A DNA stretch of 64,000 nt from Poa pratensis. Taxonomy: Eukaryota > Streptophyta > Magnoliopsida > Poales > Poaceae. The notes under the pieces were generated by a model that did not search any database, was not told the DNA's origin, and saw only the letters and a list, made by a program, of their open reading frames with translations. The stretch spans positions 132,332,535 through 132,396,534 of the forward strand of contig CAMZMU010000041.1 of the NCBI GenBank assembly GCA_947311845.1, given 5' to 3'. Shown piece by piece: positions 23,546 through 34,326 of this stretch; position 1 is the stretch's first letter, and the number at the start of each line of letters is the position of its first letter. The translations under genes were made by a program, and so were the position numbers.

Positions 23546-24255
23546 CTATCTAAAAATATCAAACATAGAGGTTTTCTTAAGTGGTGGTTGATTCACAGTA
23601 GTAGGATCTCCATCTTGCTGTCTCTTTGACCCACTAGCAGCTTGTCTTCCCTGCTCTTCTCTTGCTTCAGCCTCCATCCTTCTGGTATAGGCAATTTCTA
23701 GTTCAGCTATACGTTGTTCCTCTGCTCTAGCTTCTGCAGAGAATTTGGTGCTGCGAAGAGCTGATACAAGAGGAGAAATAATCCATGCGTTAGAAATCGT
23801 TGTCAGATCAATTGTGCTTCATATCAGAAACCCTAAGCCCACACCCCAAATCCCTAATTCCAAGGGAAACCTTATCAAAATCGGTCCAGCATTACGATCT
23901 CAAGTCCTACATGATGCGAAACCCTTAAAAGTCGATGCTTTTCCCTACCCTGTTCGAGATGCAAGCAGGGAACGTACTGTATAGAGGGGGTGGCTCTCCT
24001 TCGGGGCGACGAACTGGACCCATGGAACCTCCTTCTTGTCGACGAAGACGAGAACCGGCCGCCTCGCCGGCCACAATGCGAAATCGACCTTCCACGAGCG
24101 AAATCGCCGACGATGGCGGAGACGGAGACACCAACGATCGCGGAGACGGAGACACCGACGCAGCGAAATCCCCTGGTTCGCGGCGGTCGACTTGGTCGAC
24201 TTGATTCTGCTTACCTACGGTCAGCAACGCCCTCCCGACGCGTGTACGCCTCCAT
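23546..24255 (-). CDS. Small coiled-coil protein (MULE cargo, TIR-supplied start)
   Basis: Exon 1 at 24255-24215 encodes MEAYTRREGVADR from the right TIR and ends at donor AG|GTAAGC. Exon 2 at 23750-23546 starts after acceptor TTCGCAG and joins in phase, giving 81 aa. The body is Glu/Ala/Arg-rich and helical (EARAEEQRIAELEIAYTRRM) and ends PPLKKTSMFDIFR. I do not recognise the family. It points towards the GRF-like gene, so transcription of the two would converge. The first exon is essentially the same as that of the left gene, because both lie in the TIRs. Confidence 0.5.
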
Positions 24256-24380
24256 ACGGAAAACAGGTACCGTAGTTTCACGTCCTATCAAGTGCAGGTA
24301 CCGTATTGTTCGTATTTCCGAGTACAGGTACCGTAGTGTGCTTCGCCCTAAAGTATGAGTACCTTGAGTGTATTTAACTC

Positions 24381-24829
24381 TTATCTAAATATGCATGCAT
24401 AACACCTTGTAAATACTCGGTAAAAGATGGTGTAGACCAAAAGTAAAAGAGTAGAGGGGGCCTCACCAGTTAAAGGAGAAGCGACCGATACATACGTAAA
24501 AATTGCCAACGAATATCATTAAGCGGCTAGCATGTATTGTAATTACTTCTCGCTAAAAATAGGGCATCATTTTTAGCAAGGAATAATGGGCATTAAGAGC
24601 GTAATTAATTACTTGCGGCTAAATAAAGATAATTTTGGTTCAATATATATATGCACCATATAGCAAGTATATGATCGTGAGATACAGGAACAAATATCAG
24701 TTATATCAATTTGTTCTCTATTTCCAATGTTAGATATATATTTGCTGTAGTATTTGGTAGTTTAGGATTTGTAATCAATGTTCTACCTTATCTTTAGGAG
24801 AGGCTTCTTGCCATACAAGTCTGTCTGCC
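24381..24829. other. Upstream region of the cysteine-rich peptide gene
   Basis: AT-rich DNA after the MULE target duplication. No gene seen; it probably contains the promoter of the gene at 24920. Confidence 0.4.
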
Positions 24830-24837
24830 TATATATA
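24830..24837 (+). promoter_or_regulatory. TATA box of the cysteine-rich peptide gene
   Basis: TATATATA about 83-90 bp upstream of the ATG, in an otherwise GC-poor promoter. The spacing allows a 5' UTR of roughly 55-60 bases. Confidence 0.55.
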
Positions 24838-24919
24838 CTCGCATATGAGACTCAATAATAAATCCAACATATTACACCAAACCTATTCGTTCTACATAGT
24901 ATCTCTAACATCGTAGCTT

Positions 24920-25318
24920 ATGATGGAGAGAGGCAAGGTGGTCATGCTCGTAATGGTTCTTGTTGGATGCATTGCAGCTCTTTCAGATGGTAAGTACGCA
25001 ACAGACAATCAGGTAAAGTCTGATATTATTATCAACTGGATAGCTTACGGTCTGGATAACAAGTCTAGTTGCCGGATCTGGTATAGTTTACACTGTAACT
25101 TTGGTTAATCCGAACACCCTTATGTGTGTGCAGCTCGAGCCAGTGGCCGGATTGATGGCATCAAGATTGAAATGTGCATATGTCCTCCGATAGGTTTCGC
25201 TTACTGTTGCTCGGATATACCAGGGGACCCTTGCTTTCCGAGCAGGGAGCAATGCATAAAGGGTTGTGGTTGCTCAGCAATTGCAGGATTTGCAGCCTCC
25301 CCTCACGCTCATCCATAG
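24920..25318 (+). CDS. Secreted cysteine-rich peptide, eight cysteines
   Basis: Two exons, 24920-24989 and 25134-25318, join in phase across a GT-AG intron and give 84 aa. Residues 1 to about 23 form a clear signal peptide (VVMLVMVLVGCIAALSD). The mature part has eight cysteines spaced C-x-C-x7-CC-x7-C-x6-C-x3-C-x-C and ends in a short Ala/His/Pro-rich tail. A TATA box precedes it. The size, intron position just after the signal peptide and Cys layout resemble small secreted plant peptides such as the MEG/ESF1-like or defensin-like groups. The exact family is not certain. Likely role: extracellular signalling or defence. The frame is undamaged, so it is probably a working gene. Confidence 0.7.
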
Positions 25319-27229
25319 CCTTAATGGTGAATACTCCTTGTGATGAAAAATAATGTCATCAACATCTTAAATAAATAATTACGAGGCATAATAAATCTTA
25401 TGTGCATGATTATATTTGGCTTACTTGCTAAGTTCTTACTTTCTCTAATCGCCAAAGATGTACAACGACCCTTCTTGTTCTAGGCATACGACCCTGATAC
25501 GCCAGAGTGTCACTTTTCAAATAGATATATTTGTGGTTTCACAGCACTTACTTATAAGTCCAACACGGAAAAGCTACTTTTTAGATAGATATATTTGTGG
25601 TTTGCTGCGAGGACTGCAAGTGGGGGCGTGGCGGCGCTGCCACCCGTGGGCGGCGGTGCTACCGACGTCTATTGGAGGTGCTGCCATGGGGTGCGGTGGT
25701 GCTACCGTCGGTCAGCGCCGCAGCTCTCTGCCGGTTCTACGCGGATGGCGGCGGAGCTGCAAGCGATTGTGGTCGGTGCTGCAAAGGAGCAGGGCGTCCT
25801 GCTGCCACCGGCGGAAGTCGATGCTGCCGGCGATGCTTCCGCTGGAGCTGTGAGCAATGGGCGGCGGGTCGTACGAGCCGCGCCTCACACGAACCTGCGC
25901 GGCTGCGCGTTGGTTGTTTGGAGCGGGGCGTTTTTTTTCCTGTAAGGAAAAGAGGGGATCACGGGTAGAGGACACACGTCCAACATCCAAGCTATTTTGG
26001 GTGCTGGACATGTGTTCGGTATAATTGGGGTCCTGCTCTATCCCCAAACAAAATAAAAAAAATCTGAAATGCAAACAAATTTAAAAATTATTAAATTTCA
26101 TTGTATTTTACAAACGCGTTAGAATGAAGTTTGACTTCTTTGTCGCCTAGTCCTAACCCTACGACTAATCCTCGTCGGCGAGCTCGTCCCAGTTGATTTC
26201 ATCGTCGTCCGAGTCGATGAGGAGTAGGACGACGGCTGGTGGACTCGCCGTCTCGACGGGAGGACGGTTGGTGGAGGTGCCGCCGGAGTAGGAGAAGGCC
26301 GCCATCTGCGGGGAGCTCGCCAGTGTGGCCATGACCATGAGGCTCGGCGAGTCCCGCACGAGCGTCGCCACCGAGTCGGCGATAGCCGCCAGGAACCCAG
26401 GGATGTCGTCGTCGTGCTCGTTCCGCGCGGGGATGACACGACGTAGCCCGCCGGGACTACCTCCCCCAGCAACGGATCCGCCTTGACGCGGTGCCGCGGC
26501 TCATCAGCCATGCCCGGTTCTGAAACAAAAATCGAGTTTCTCATCTCAGCTTGGCCGAGGTCATCCCAAAAATCAATCCCGCGTGGCCCCAAAAATCTTT
26601 CCGCGCGTCCCGTCACTTAGCCCCTCCCGACTTTTTGAGTCAGTTCCCCCTCTCCCGTTTCCTTCCTCCTCGCTTACGTATCGCCCGTGTCTCCACCTAG
26701 CGCCACCCAACGTCGACCAACGAGCACCGCTCCCTCGCGTCACCGACGAGCACGACCAACCATAGCTGACGAGCGTTCCCTCCCCAAGGCACAACCGATG
26801 AGCGCCGCCGCCCAGCGCCTCGCCCCAAGCCACGATGGGGGTGGCCGATGATCGAGTTGTTCCCAAAGCCATGACCGACGAGAGCCGCCGAGCACGCCAA
26901 GCCACAATGGGATGGTCTAAGGACCCGATTGGTTTTTTATTTCTGCAAAAGGCTCATTTGTGTAAAATTTGGACCTATTTGTTATTTTAAATATTGGACT
27001 TGGAGGACCTACTTATACAAATTGTGAAATATTATTTTAACCTAGGACCGGCTTTAGGTTACAAGCTAAGCTAATCAAACTACATAATACAAGCATTGAA
27101 TGTTATTTAGGGACGGTTGAAATGACCCACAGAACACACAACAATATCTCATCTCATACTCTATAAGGCCAGCTTGTCTCAGTTAAGAAACTCATGACAG
27201 GGTGACACATGCTACCAAACACACCCAAC
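25319..27229. other. Unassigned GC-rich repetitive DNA
   Basis: A short direct repeat (AGATAGATATATTTGTGGTTT) appears at about 25520 and 25580. Then 25610-25900 is GC-rich with frames open in several phases, which I read as repetitive rather than coding. Positions 26110-26900 contain acidic Ser/Asp-rich frames on the minus strand that look like decayed transposon coding sequence. No feature can be named with confidence. Confidence 0.3.
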
Positions 27230-28459
27230 TTACAAAAAGTTTCTTCTTTTACGACGCGTCCAAAACTATGTAGCACCTTCAATTCAATGGCCGATCTAAT
27301 GATATACAGCTGCAACAAGCATCAAGCCCTCGTATATCGTCTTCTTTTACAACAAGAAATCTTTTCAAAATAGTACAAATTCGATCGTAGCAAAACCCAA
27401 CCTTCCCCTCTCGGCTCTTGAATGGCATTTTTTTGCTTTCGACGCAACCCTCGTGGCAATCGACTTCAGCTTAACAACAAAACAACAAGCCAAATCGCTA
27501 CACGGCAGCCGGAAGTGCCAAACCTTCCCCCGAAGGATTTCCGAAAAAACCCTCACCCCCTTTCTCCCCCAGCCCCCCACTGCCACTAGGGGTCATCCCC
27601 GATAGGAGCGGATATGCGTCCGAACGCCCCTAGGACATTATCTCAAAAGTGCGTACACATAATCGGGAACGCGTGTGGAGACGCTCATAGCCATGATACT
27701 CCTTATCTTTTGTGTTCATATTGACATGAGAGTTGTTGCTTTGTTTGTACAAATATATACACATGTCAAGTCAATACGTGAAATAAAATGAAATACATAA
27801 AATTGTGATCCATTGATGTGTACGCGGCTGGCTCCATGAAAAAATACATGTAGCATGAGAAGAAAATATACGTCATCAATTTCTCTCAAATTGATTTTTT
27901 TTTTTTTTGCGGAAAGACCACCGATCTATTAATCATCTACATAAGTACAAAAGACCCAAAAGTAATAAAAAATACAAATAGGTCATCCCACCACCTAGCG
28001 ACGACTACGAACACTATAGCGAGCCGAAGGCGCGCCGCTGTCCTCCCTATGCCATCAAACATCAAGCTATGGTAATTCGTCTTCTTTCAAAAAAGAAATC
28101 ATTTCAGCATAGTACAAGTTCAAATGTGACCAGAACCCAACCTCCTCTCTCGGGTCTCAAGTAAATTTTTCATGGTTTATGAACACGTTCGGATACAAAA
28201 CATCACTTGTGCACTTTCTAGACGCGTCCAAAACTATTTAGCACCGTCAATCCAGTAACAGATCTAATGACACGGCTCCATCAAACATCATCTCTGATAT
28301 ATCATCTTCTTCTAAAAAAAGGAAATCGTTTCAGAACCGTACAAGTCCAAGTCGGAGCAGAACCCAATCTTCCCCTCTCACCTCTCGAGTGGCCTTTTAG
28401 GTGTCCACCTTTAAAAATAGTGCCGAACAAAAACAATTAGATTGTTTCTTTTGTGCAAG

Positions 28460-28800
28460 CATATTGTTAGAAATTTGTGGTGAATTGGAAAAGATGAAAA
28501 GGGATGAAGTGAAAATATTCCAAAAATATTACTCGTGCATCTGCACCTTTTCGTCCTTGGAAATGCACCGTGGCTGTACCGCACGATTCAACTACCCTGC
28601 AATGCAAGGCCGGCTTGGATAGTTGGATGGCCTAACTAATCGCTGATCGAGTCGAATCCGTATGGATGTACGAGAGCATTGCATTTGCATGTATCTGCAC
28701 CGAAGAGACCGGTCCAACTGCATTACGCGTCATTGGAGGCCAGGACGTGTGATCCCGAATGAATCATGTGGGCCTAAGTTCTAATTTCCTGATACCAATG
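28460..28800 (+). repeat. Larger duplicated block within the array
   Basis: The stretch with ATTACTCGTGCATCTGCAC and GGCCTAACTAATCGCTGATC is repeated at 29703-29910, and its continuation (GGCCAGGACGTGTGATCC) at about 30890-31000. The copies differ by many substitutions and small insertions, so a unit above 1 kb was duplicated as well as the small units. Confidence 0.6.
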
Positions 28801-28955
28801 TGTGGTAGCAATCTTTTCCTCTTTTGTCTATAACAACACATGTGCACTCGGCTAGACGCGTCCAAAACTATTTGGCACCTTCAATTCAGTGACATATCTA
28901 ATGGTACGGCTTCATCAAACATCAAGCTAGCTCTGGCAATTCGTCTTCTTTTTTA

Positions 28956-29079
28956 CTCCCTCCGTTTATAAAATGATGTCTCAACTTTATCTAAATTTGG
29001 ATGTATCTACACACTAAAGTATGTCTACATACATACAAATCTAGAAAAGATTGAGACATCCTTTTGTGAACGGAGGGAG
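28956..29079. mobile_element. Stowaway MITE
   Basis: 124 bp with TIRs CTCCCTCCGTTTATAAAATG and CTCCCTCCGTTCACAAAAGG, flanked by TA on both sides (28954-28955, 29080-29081). Typical Tc1/Mariner-derived MITE of Triticeae, inserted within one repeat unit of the array. Confidence 0.9.
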
Positions 29080-29544
29080 TATAAAATAAATCGTTTCACA
29101 CCCACCTCCTCTCTCGACTTTCGGGTGGCCCTTTTTAGCTTCCAAAAAAATTATTCATCTATGAACGTGCTCGGATACAAAACATCACATGTGCACCCGC
29201 TAGACATGTCCAAAACAATTTAGCACATCAATTCAGTAACAGATCAAATGATACGGCTCCATCAAACATCAAACTTTGACAATTCATCTTCTTTTACAAA
29301 CAGAAATCATGCCAGCACATTGCAAGTTCAAGTCGGAGCAGAATCCCTCTCGGCTCTCGAGTGGCCTTTTTCGCTTCGGGCATAGTATCAGCCTTTAAAC
29401 CCTGCCATTGATCGACTTGCGCTTAACAACAAGCCAAATCGCTTCACGGCAGCCGACCCCGAAGGTGCCAAACCTTCCCCAGAAGGCTTTAGGTACAACA
29501 ATTGTGGTGGATTTTTGTGCAAGCATGTTTCTTTTGTGCAAGTA

Positions 29545-29695
29545 CTCCCTCCGTTCACATATATAAGACATTTTAGATAGTGTACATGTTGCAAATAAAA
29601 AGAGTGTACATACACACTAAAATATGTCTAGATACATGTAGATGTAAATGAATGTGTTAAAAGACTAAAACATCTTATATATATTATGGAGGGAG
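29545..29695. mobile_element. Stowaway MITE
   Basis: 151 bp from CTCCCTCCGTTCACATATAT to a right end reading back CTCCCTCCATAATATATATA. The left TA is present; the right flank reads TG, so the target site is slightly decayed. Confidence 0.85.
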
Positions 29696-30189
29696 TGCGT
29701 TGTTAAGAATTTGTGGTCGATTAGAAAAGAGATAAAAAAATGACGTAAAAAATTCCTAAAATATTACTCGTGCATCTGCACTTTTTCGTCCTTGGAAGTG
29801 CAACGTGGCTGTACCACACGATTCAACTATCAATCTAGTGATCTACCCTGCAACGCAAGGTCGGCTTGCATGGCCTAACTGACCGCTGATCGAGTCGGAT
29901 CCGTATGTATTAGAAGGGGATGGCGCGTTTTGCTGCATATATACACGATATGATGATCCGACTAAACATTAGTTGTTCATACATGACCAGGTACAAATTC
30001 ATAACCTTTTCAAGCAAATATCGTAGGTATTGGTCTAGTATGCAAAAGTAACAATTTTGAATTTGTTAATATCGGAATGAGGCCTCATACATGACCAAAT
30101 ACAATTTTATAAGCTTTCAGGCAAATATTGCATGTATTGGTCTAGTATTTGCAGTATAAACCGTATAATGTAAAAGTAACAACTTTTAA

Positions 30190-30617
30190 CTTTTTAATCT
30201 CTGAACGAGGCGACCCCTGCGCCTAGTGCATGGAGGCGGAGGAGTCGTGCGAGGCGGCGGTTGGTCGAGGTGCAGCCGGAGGAATAACTTGCATGCGTCG
30301 CTCGTGCGCGTGCTTGTAGGGAAGGAAGCGGCACTGTGAGGACGAGGAGGAGAGAAGGGCCGCTCAGGTGGCTCGTCGGTCGGACAACCCTCAAGGTCGA
30401 ATCCCTACCCTCCCTTCGAGTAGTGGCAGTGGATTCACGGCTCAACGGCAAACCAAGTGTTATATTTTGCAGCACTTGTTGTTTTTTTGGGCTGCACAAA
30501 ATAAATTTGGACAAAATTGACATTAATGACATCGGTTGGAGTAAGATTTTTTGGCCTCAAATGACCTAAAAAATTAGTTAAACCCTAAAATATGACAGCT
30601 ATTGGATATGCTCTAAG
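30190..30617 (-). repeat. Harbinger-like element remnant
   Basis: Read from the right on the minus strand it begins GAGCATATCCAATAGC, close to the GAGCATCTCCA ends at 4369/13849. No matching left end was found, so it appears truncated. GC-rich frames inside are not supported as genes. Confidence 0.35.
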
Positions 30618-31137
30618 AGAGGGGTTGCCCGCAGATTCGTTAGAAAAATTATCGCTAAGTTTTGTGTCCAACGGAATAGACGGATAATATTATTATAACC
30701 TCAATCTGGTGGACACGATGTATAGAGCAGAACTAATGAGACACTGCAACCAGGGAGATCTGATCCTAGGAGCTTAGATATTGGAGAGATGCATGAACCA
30801 GCGAGCTGGTGTTAAAAAAACAGTGAGCTGGTATTAAAAAAAATATCTCAGCGAGCTGTTGAATGCGTTGAATGTATCAACATCCGTACAGAACGATCCA
30901 ACTGCATTGCACGGCCATCAAAGGCCAGGACGTGTAATCCTGGGTGAATCACGTGAGCGTGAGTTGCTCTTAACACCAAGGTGCGTTTTTTTCCCCTATA
31001 TCACCATGTGGTGAAGGACAAACATTCTATTTCTATGAATGCGACTCGGACAGCAAACATCACATGTGCACTCGAGACGCGTCCAAAACTATTTAGCAGC
31101 TTCAGTTAAATGGCAGATCTAATGATACGGCTACATG

Positions 31138-32009
31138 CAGTGGCGGAGCCAGGATCCAAACTCTGTGATGTCAAGCTTTACTAATGTGACAAAATTTTCT
31201 TCAGAGAACACACCTTATGTAAACAAATTAAACAGGAGCACAACAGATCACTCTTTATTGCAAAATATTTATGGTAGCAGTCTTTTGCGATCATGCTTAC
31301 CTTCATAGGTATGCATAATAGCACAAGAAATTGTTTTCTTTGTATTGTCGGTAAAAGAGATCAAATAGAATAAAAATTCTGAATTTCTAAACTGAACTAA
31401 TCTACTGAAAACTTGAAGAAAAGGAAAACATAACTACAGTAAAACGGGAAGGGCCTCGTCCTGGTGTTGAAGTGGATGTGGACCGGTGGACAGACGAACT
31501 GATAACGGTGCGTCGATTAGATGATAGCCGAATGCAACGGTGCCTGACCGGCGATCGCCGAGGAGGCCGTGCGCCTGATGCAGTGATGCCCTGATCGCCG
31601 ATTCCCCGGAGGAGGTCCTGTCTAACCAGCGAATTCCGGGCAGCGGGCGACCTTAGCTCTGGGTGTTAGTACTGGTTAATCTTTGATACTGCCCATGGCA
31701 CCGCGCCCAATCCAGCTTACAGATTGATTTGGGGATTTACACGGGATTACAGGAAGTTGAAACGGAACACAAGTCGAGAGCAGTACTGGTCGACAGATAG
31801 AGCTGGAGCTTCATTAGATGTTTTGCTACCTGGGCCATGTGGGTTATGACCCAGCAAAATGTTACTCATATCACACAAATGGCCCTGTGTGTGGTCAATT
31901 TCTTAGCATTTCCCGTTCAGAAGTGGAGTATTTATAGCTCGGGATCATCGACTTGCAAAATAGCTGTGTAGTCACATGACTACACAGCCATAACGTGGCT
32001 CCGCCACTG
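31138..32009. mobile_element. Non-autonomous hAT-like element
   Basis: 872 bp with inverted ends CAGTGGCGGAGCC and (from the right) CAGTGGCGGAGCC, flanked by a perfect 8-bp duplication GCTACATG (31130-31137, 32010-32017). The 8-bp duplication indicates hAT. No transposase coding seen. It split one unit of the surrounding array. Confidence 0.85.
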
Positions 32010-33656
32010 GCTACATGAAACATCAAACTTTGGTATATCGTCTTCTTTTACAAAAATAAATCGTTTCAACATACTACCAATTCAAATCGGATGAGAATCC
32101 AACCCAACGACCCACCTCGGCTCTCGAGTGGCCTTTTTAGATTCTAATTTTTTTTATGAACACGCTCAAACACAAAACAACACATGTACACCCGCTAGGC
32201 GCGTACAAAACTATTTAGCACCCTTAGTTCAGTCACATCAAGCTATGGTAATTTGTCTTCTTTAAAAAAAAATCCGTTCAGCATACTAAAAATTCAAGTC
32301 AGAGCAGAACCTAACGACCCCTCTCGGCTCTTGACTTGTCTTTTAGCTTCCAAAAAATTTCTTCGTGTATGAACACGCTCGGACACCAAACATCACATGT
32401 GCACCCGCTAAATGTGTCCAAAACTATGTAGCACCTTCAGTTCACTGTTTACCGTCTTGTAATAATTGAACTACTGAACTGGCATCTATAAGCCATCCCG
32501 TGGGGGAATGAGAGGGCAATCGAAGAAAATCCTGCTATGAGCAAACCCTAGTTTCCTTTAGATGTTTTTACTTTATCTTAGCAAACCCTGAAATTGATCG
32601 ATCAGGTCTCCATATCGGGACTATAGTTGGATCTCGACTAGCGGGATCTAACACGCCCTCAAACACAAAACATCACATGTGCACCCTCTATACACGTCGA
32701 AAACTAGTTAGCACCTTCAATTAAGTGATAAATCTAATGATACGGCTACATCACACATCAAGCTCTGGTATATCGTCTTCTTTTTTACAAAAAAGAAATC
32801 GTTTCAGCATACTACAAATTCAAGTCAAACCAGAACCCCACCCCCTCTCTCGACTTTCGAGTGGCCTTTTTAGCTCCCCAAAAAGTTTCTTCGTTTATGA
32901 GCGCGCTCAGACACGAAACATCACATGTGCACCTGCTAGACACGTCCAAAACTATTTAGCACCGTCAATTTACTGACATATCTAATGATACGGCTCCATC
33001 AAACATAAATCTCTGGTATATCATCTTTCTTTACAACAAGAAATTGTTTCAGCACACAAGTCCAAATCGGAGCAGAACCCAACCTTCCCCTCTGGGCTCT
33101 CGAGTCTCGAGTGGCCTTTTTAGTGTCAGCCTTTAAACCAACGGCTTAACAAGAAGACAAATCGCAACACGGCAGCCGGAGGTGCCAAACCTTCCCTTCC
33201 CCCCGAAGCCTTTACGGAAAAACCCTCGCCCGCCCCCTTTCTGCCCCCCACCCCACCGGCCACCATGGCCAGCGACGACGACTGCTACTACTACTACGAC
33301 GAAGACGGAGACGCCGACGAAGCGGAGGAGGAGGAGGCGGCGGACTGGGGCGGCCTGGCGGTGGAGGCGGACGAGGACGACCTCGGCCTGGCCGAGGCCG
33401 ACGACGACGCGCCGCTGCGGCCGCGCCGCGCGTATTGCTGGGTGAGTATCGCGCTCCCCTGCCCTCGGATTGCGTGTGCCCGCGGCTTATCGGGGCCTCC
33501 GCCGCCGCGATCGGGGATTTCAGCATCCCCGTGCACGCTCCCCAGTTCTGCGCCGAATTTTGGGCCTTTTTTTTTCTAGGACTATTTACGCGTCTCTGCA
33601 CTCTGCTCTGGGAGGCTCTGCTTTCTCCTCTCAGCAATGCGCTAGTTCCGCGAAGC

Positions 33657-33692
33657 AGCCGCCCGTCCGTCCGTCCGTCCGTCCGTCCGTCC
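33657..33692 (+). repeat. CCGT tetranucleotide microsatellite
   Basis: About seven CCGT units in intron 1 of Ariadne gene A, followed by CAGTCAG. Confidence 0.8.
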
Positions 33693-34245
33693 GTCAGTCA
33701 GGGTTCTTCGCTTCCTTACCAGTCTACCAGATCGGCTTCCGACGGGACGCGGTTTGGTGTCAGTTAATGCCGACTGATATAGGATTCCGATTTAATCATC
33801 AGAGCAACAATGTTGCTACCGGCGTGACCGTGTTTGAAACCACATAGACACCTTGGTTTGAATCTCCGTTTTTTGGTTGTAAAAACCTGTATTTCAGTTC
33901 AGTCACCGTCTTTCACTCCAAAAGGTTTAATCATTTTCGTACAACTCCTCAGTTGTGCCCAAAATAATGGTCCTTCTGCTTAATAGTTGTGTGATATGAG
34001 AAACGAGTACCAAGATGTGCATTTTCTTCCAATTTTCGTTTGGTAAAACAGTAGATTGCTTTTCATGCTGAAGAAGCTAGTGTGGCATGCACAGCTTCCC
34101 TTCTTGAATGTATACTTCTGCTTACTAAATGTAACTTTAAGCACCCTACAAGTAAGGTATAAGTGCATTTTACGTCGGCGTTTACTGTCTTGTACTTTGT
34201 TTACCTTTTTCTCTCTATCACCCTTTGGTTTCCTTATGTTTGTGA

Positions 34246-34326
34246 TGGGTTCCATATCTAGCGTAGCCTACCCCAACTTACTTGGGACAAAAGGCTTTGT
34301 TGTTGTTGTCGTTGTTGTTGTTGTGC
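34246..34326 (+). repeat. Au-like SINE 3' fragment
   Basis: TAGCCTACCCCAACTTACTT followed by GGGACAAAAGGCTTTG and a TTG-rich tail is the well-known 3' end of the plant Au SINE. It is in intron 1 of Ariadne gene A. Neighbouring intron sequence (GAAGAAGCTAGT..CTTCCCTTCTTGAAT) is partly duplicated on its two sides. Confidence 0.6.

Larger units (their letters stand above)
22453..24380. mobile_element. Mutator-like element (Pack-MULE type) with two cargo genes
   Basis: The terminal inverted repeats of 163 bp (22453-22615 and 24218-24380) start GAGTTAAATACACTCAAGGT and differ at only a few bases. A perfect 9-bp target duplication TTATCTAAA flanks the element (22444-22452 and 24381-24389), the Mutator hallmark. 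At 1.93 kb it has no MURA transposase and is non-autonomous. Both TIRs contain the same ATG, and two convergent spliced reading frames begin there. It sits directly beside a Helitron 3' end. Confidence 0.85.
27230..33180. repeat. Degenerate tandem array upstream of Ariadne gene A
   Basis: A unit of about 210-250 bp recurs about a dozen times. Landmarks are ACATCACATGTGCACCCGCT, then CGTCCAAAACTATTTAGCAC, then ATGATACGGCTCCATCAAAC, then CGTCTTCTTTTAC, then CTCTCGAGTGGCCTTTTTAG. Clear copies lie near 27250, 28040, 28200, 28840, 29180, 31060, 32040, 32180, 32390, 32670 and 32910. A related block CACGGCAGCCGGAGGTGCC occurs at 27500, 29430 and 33170, the last just upstream of gene A's start codon. 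The array therefore includes repeated copies of that gene's own upstream flank. Copies are diverged and interrupted by MITEs and an hAT-like element. Confidence 0.75.

Noticed and set aside
25458..25968. Overlapping plus-strand frames of 116-131 codons
   Set aside because: Three overlapping frames in a GC-rich repetitive stretch, none with a domain or start context.
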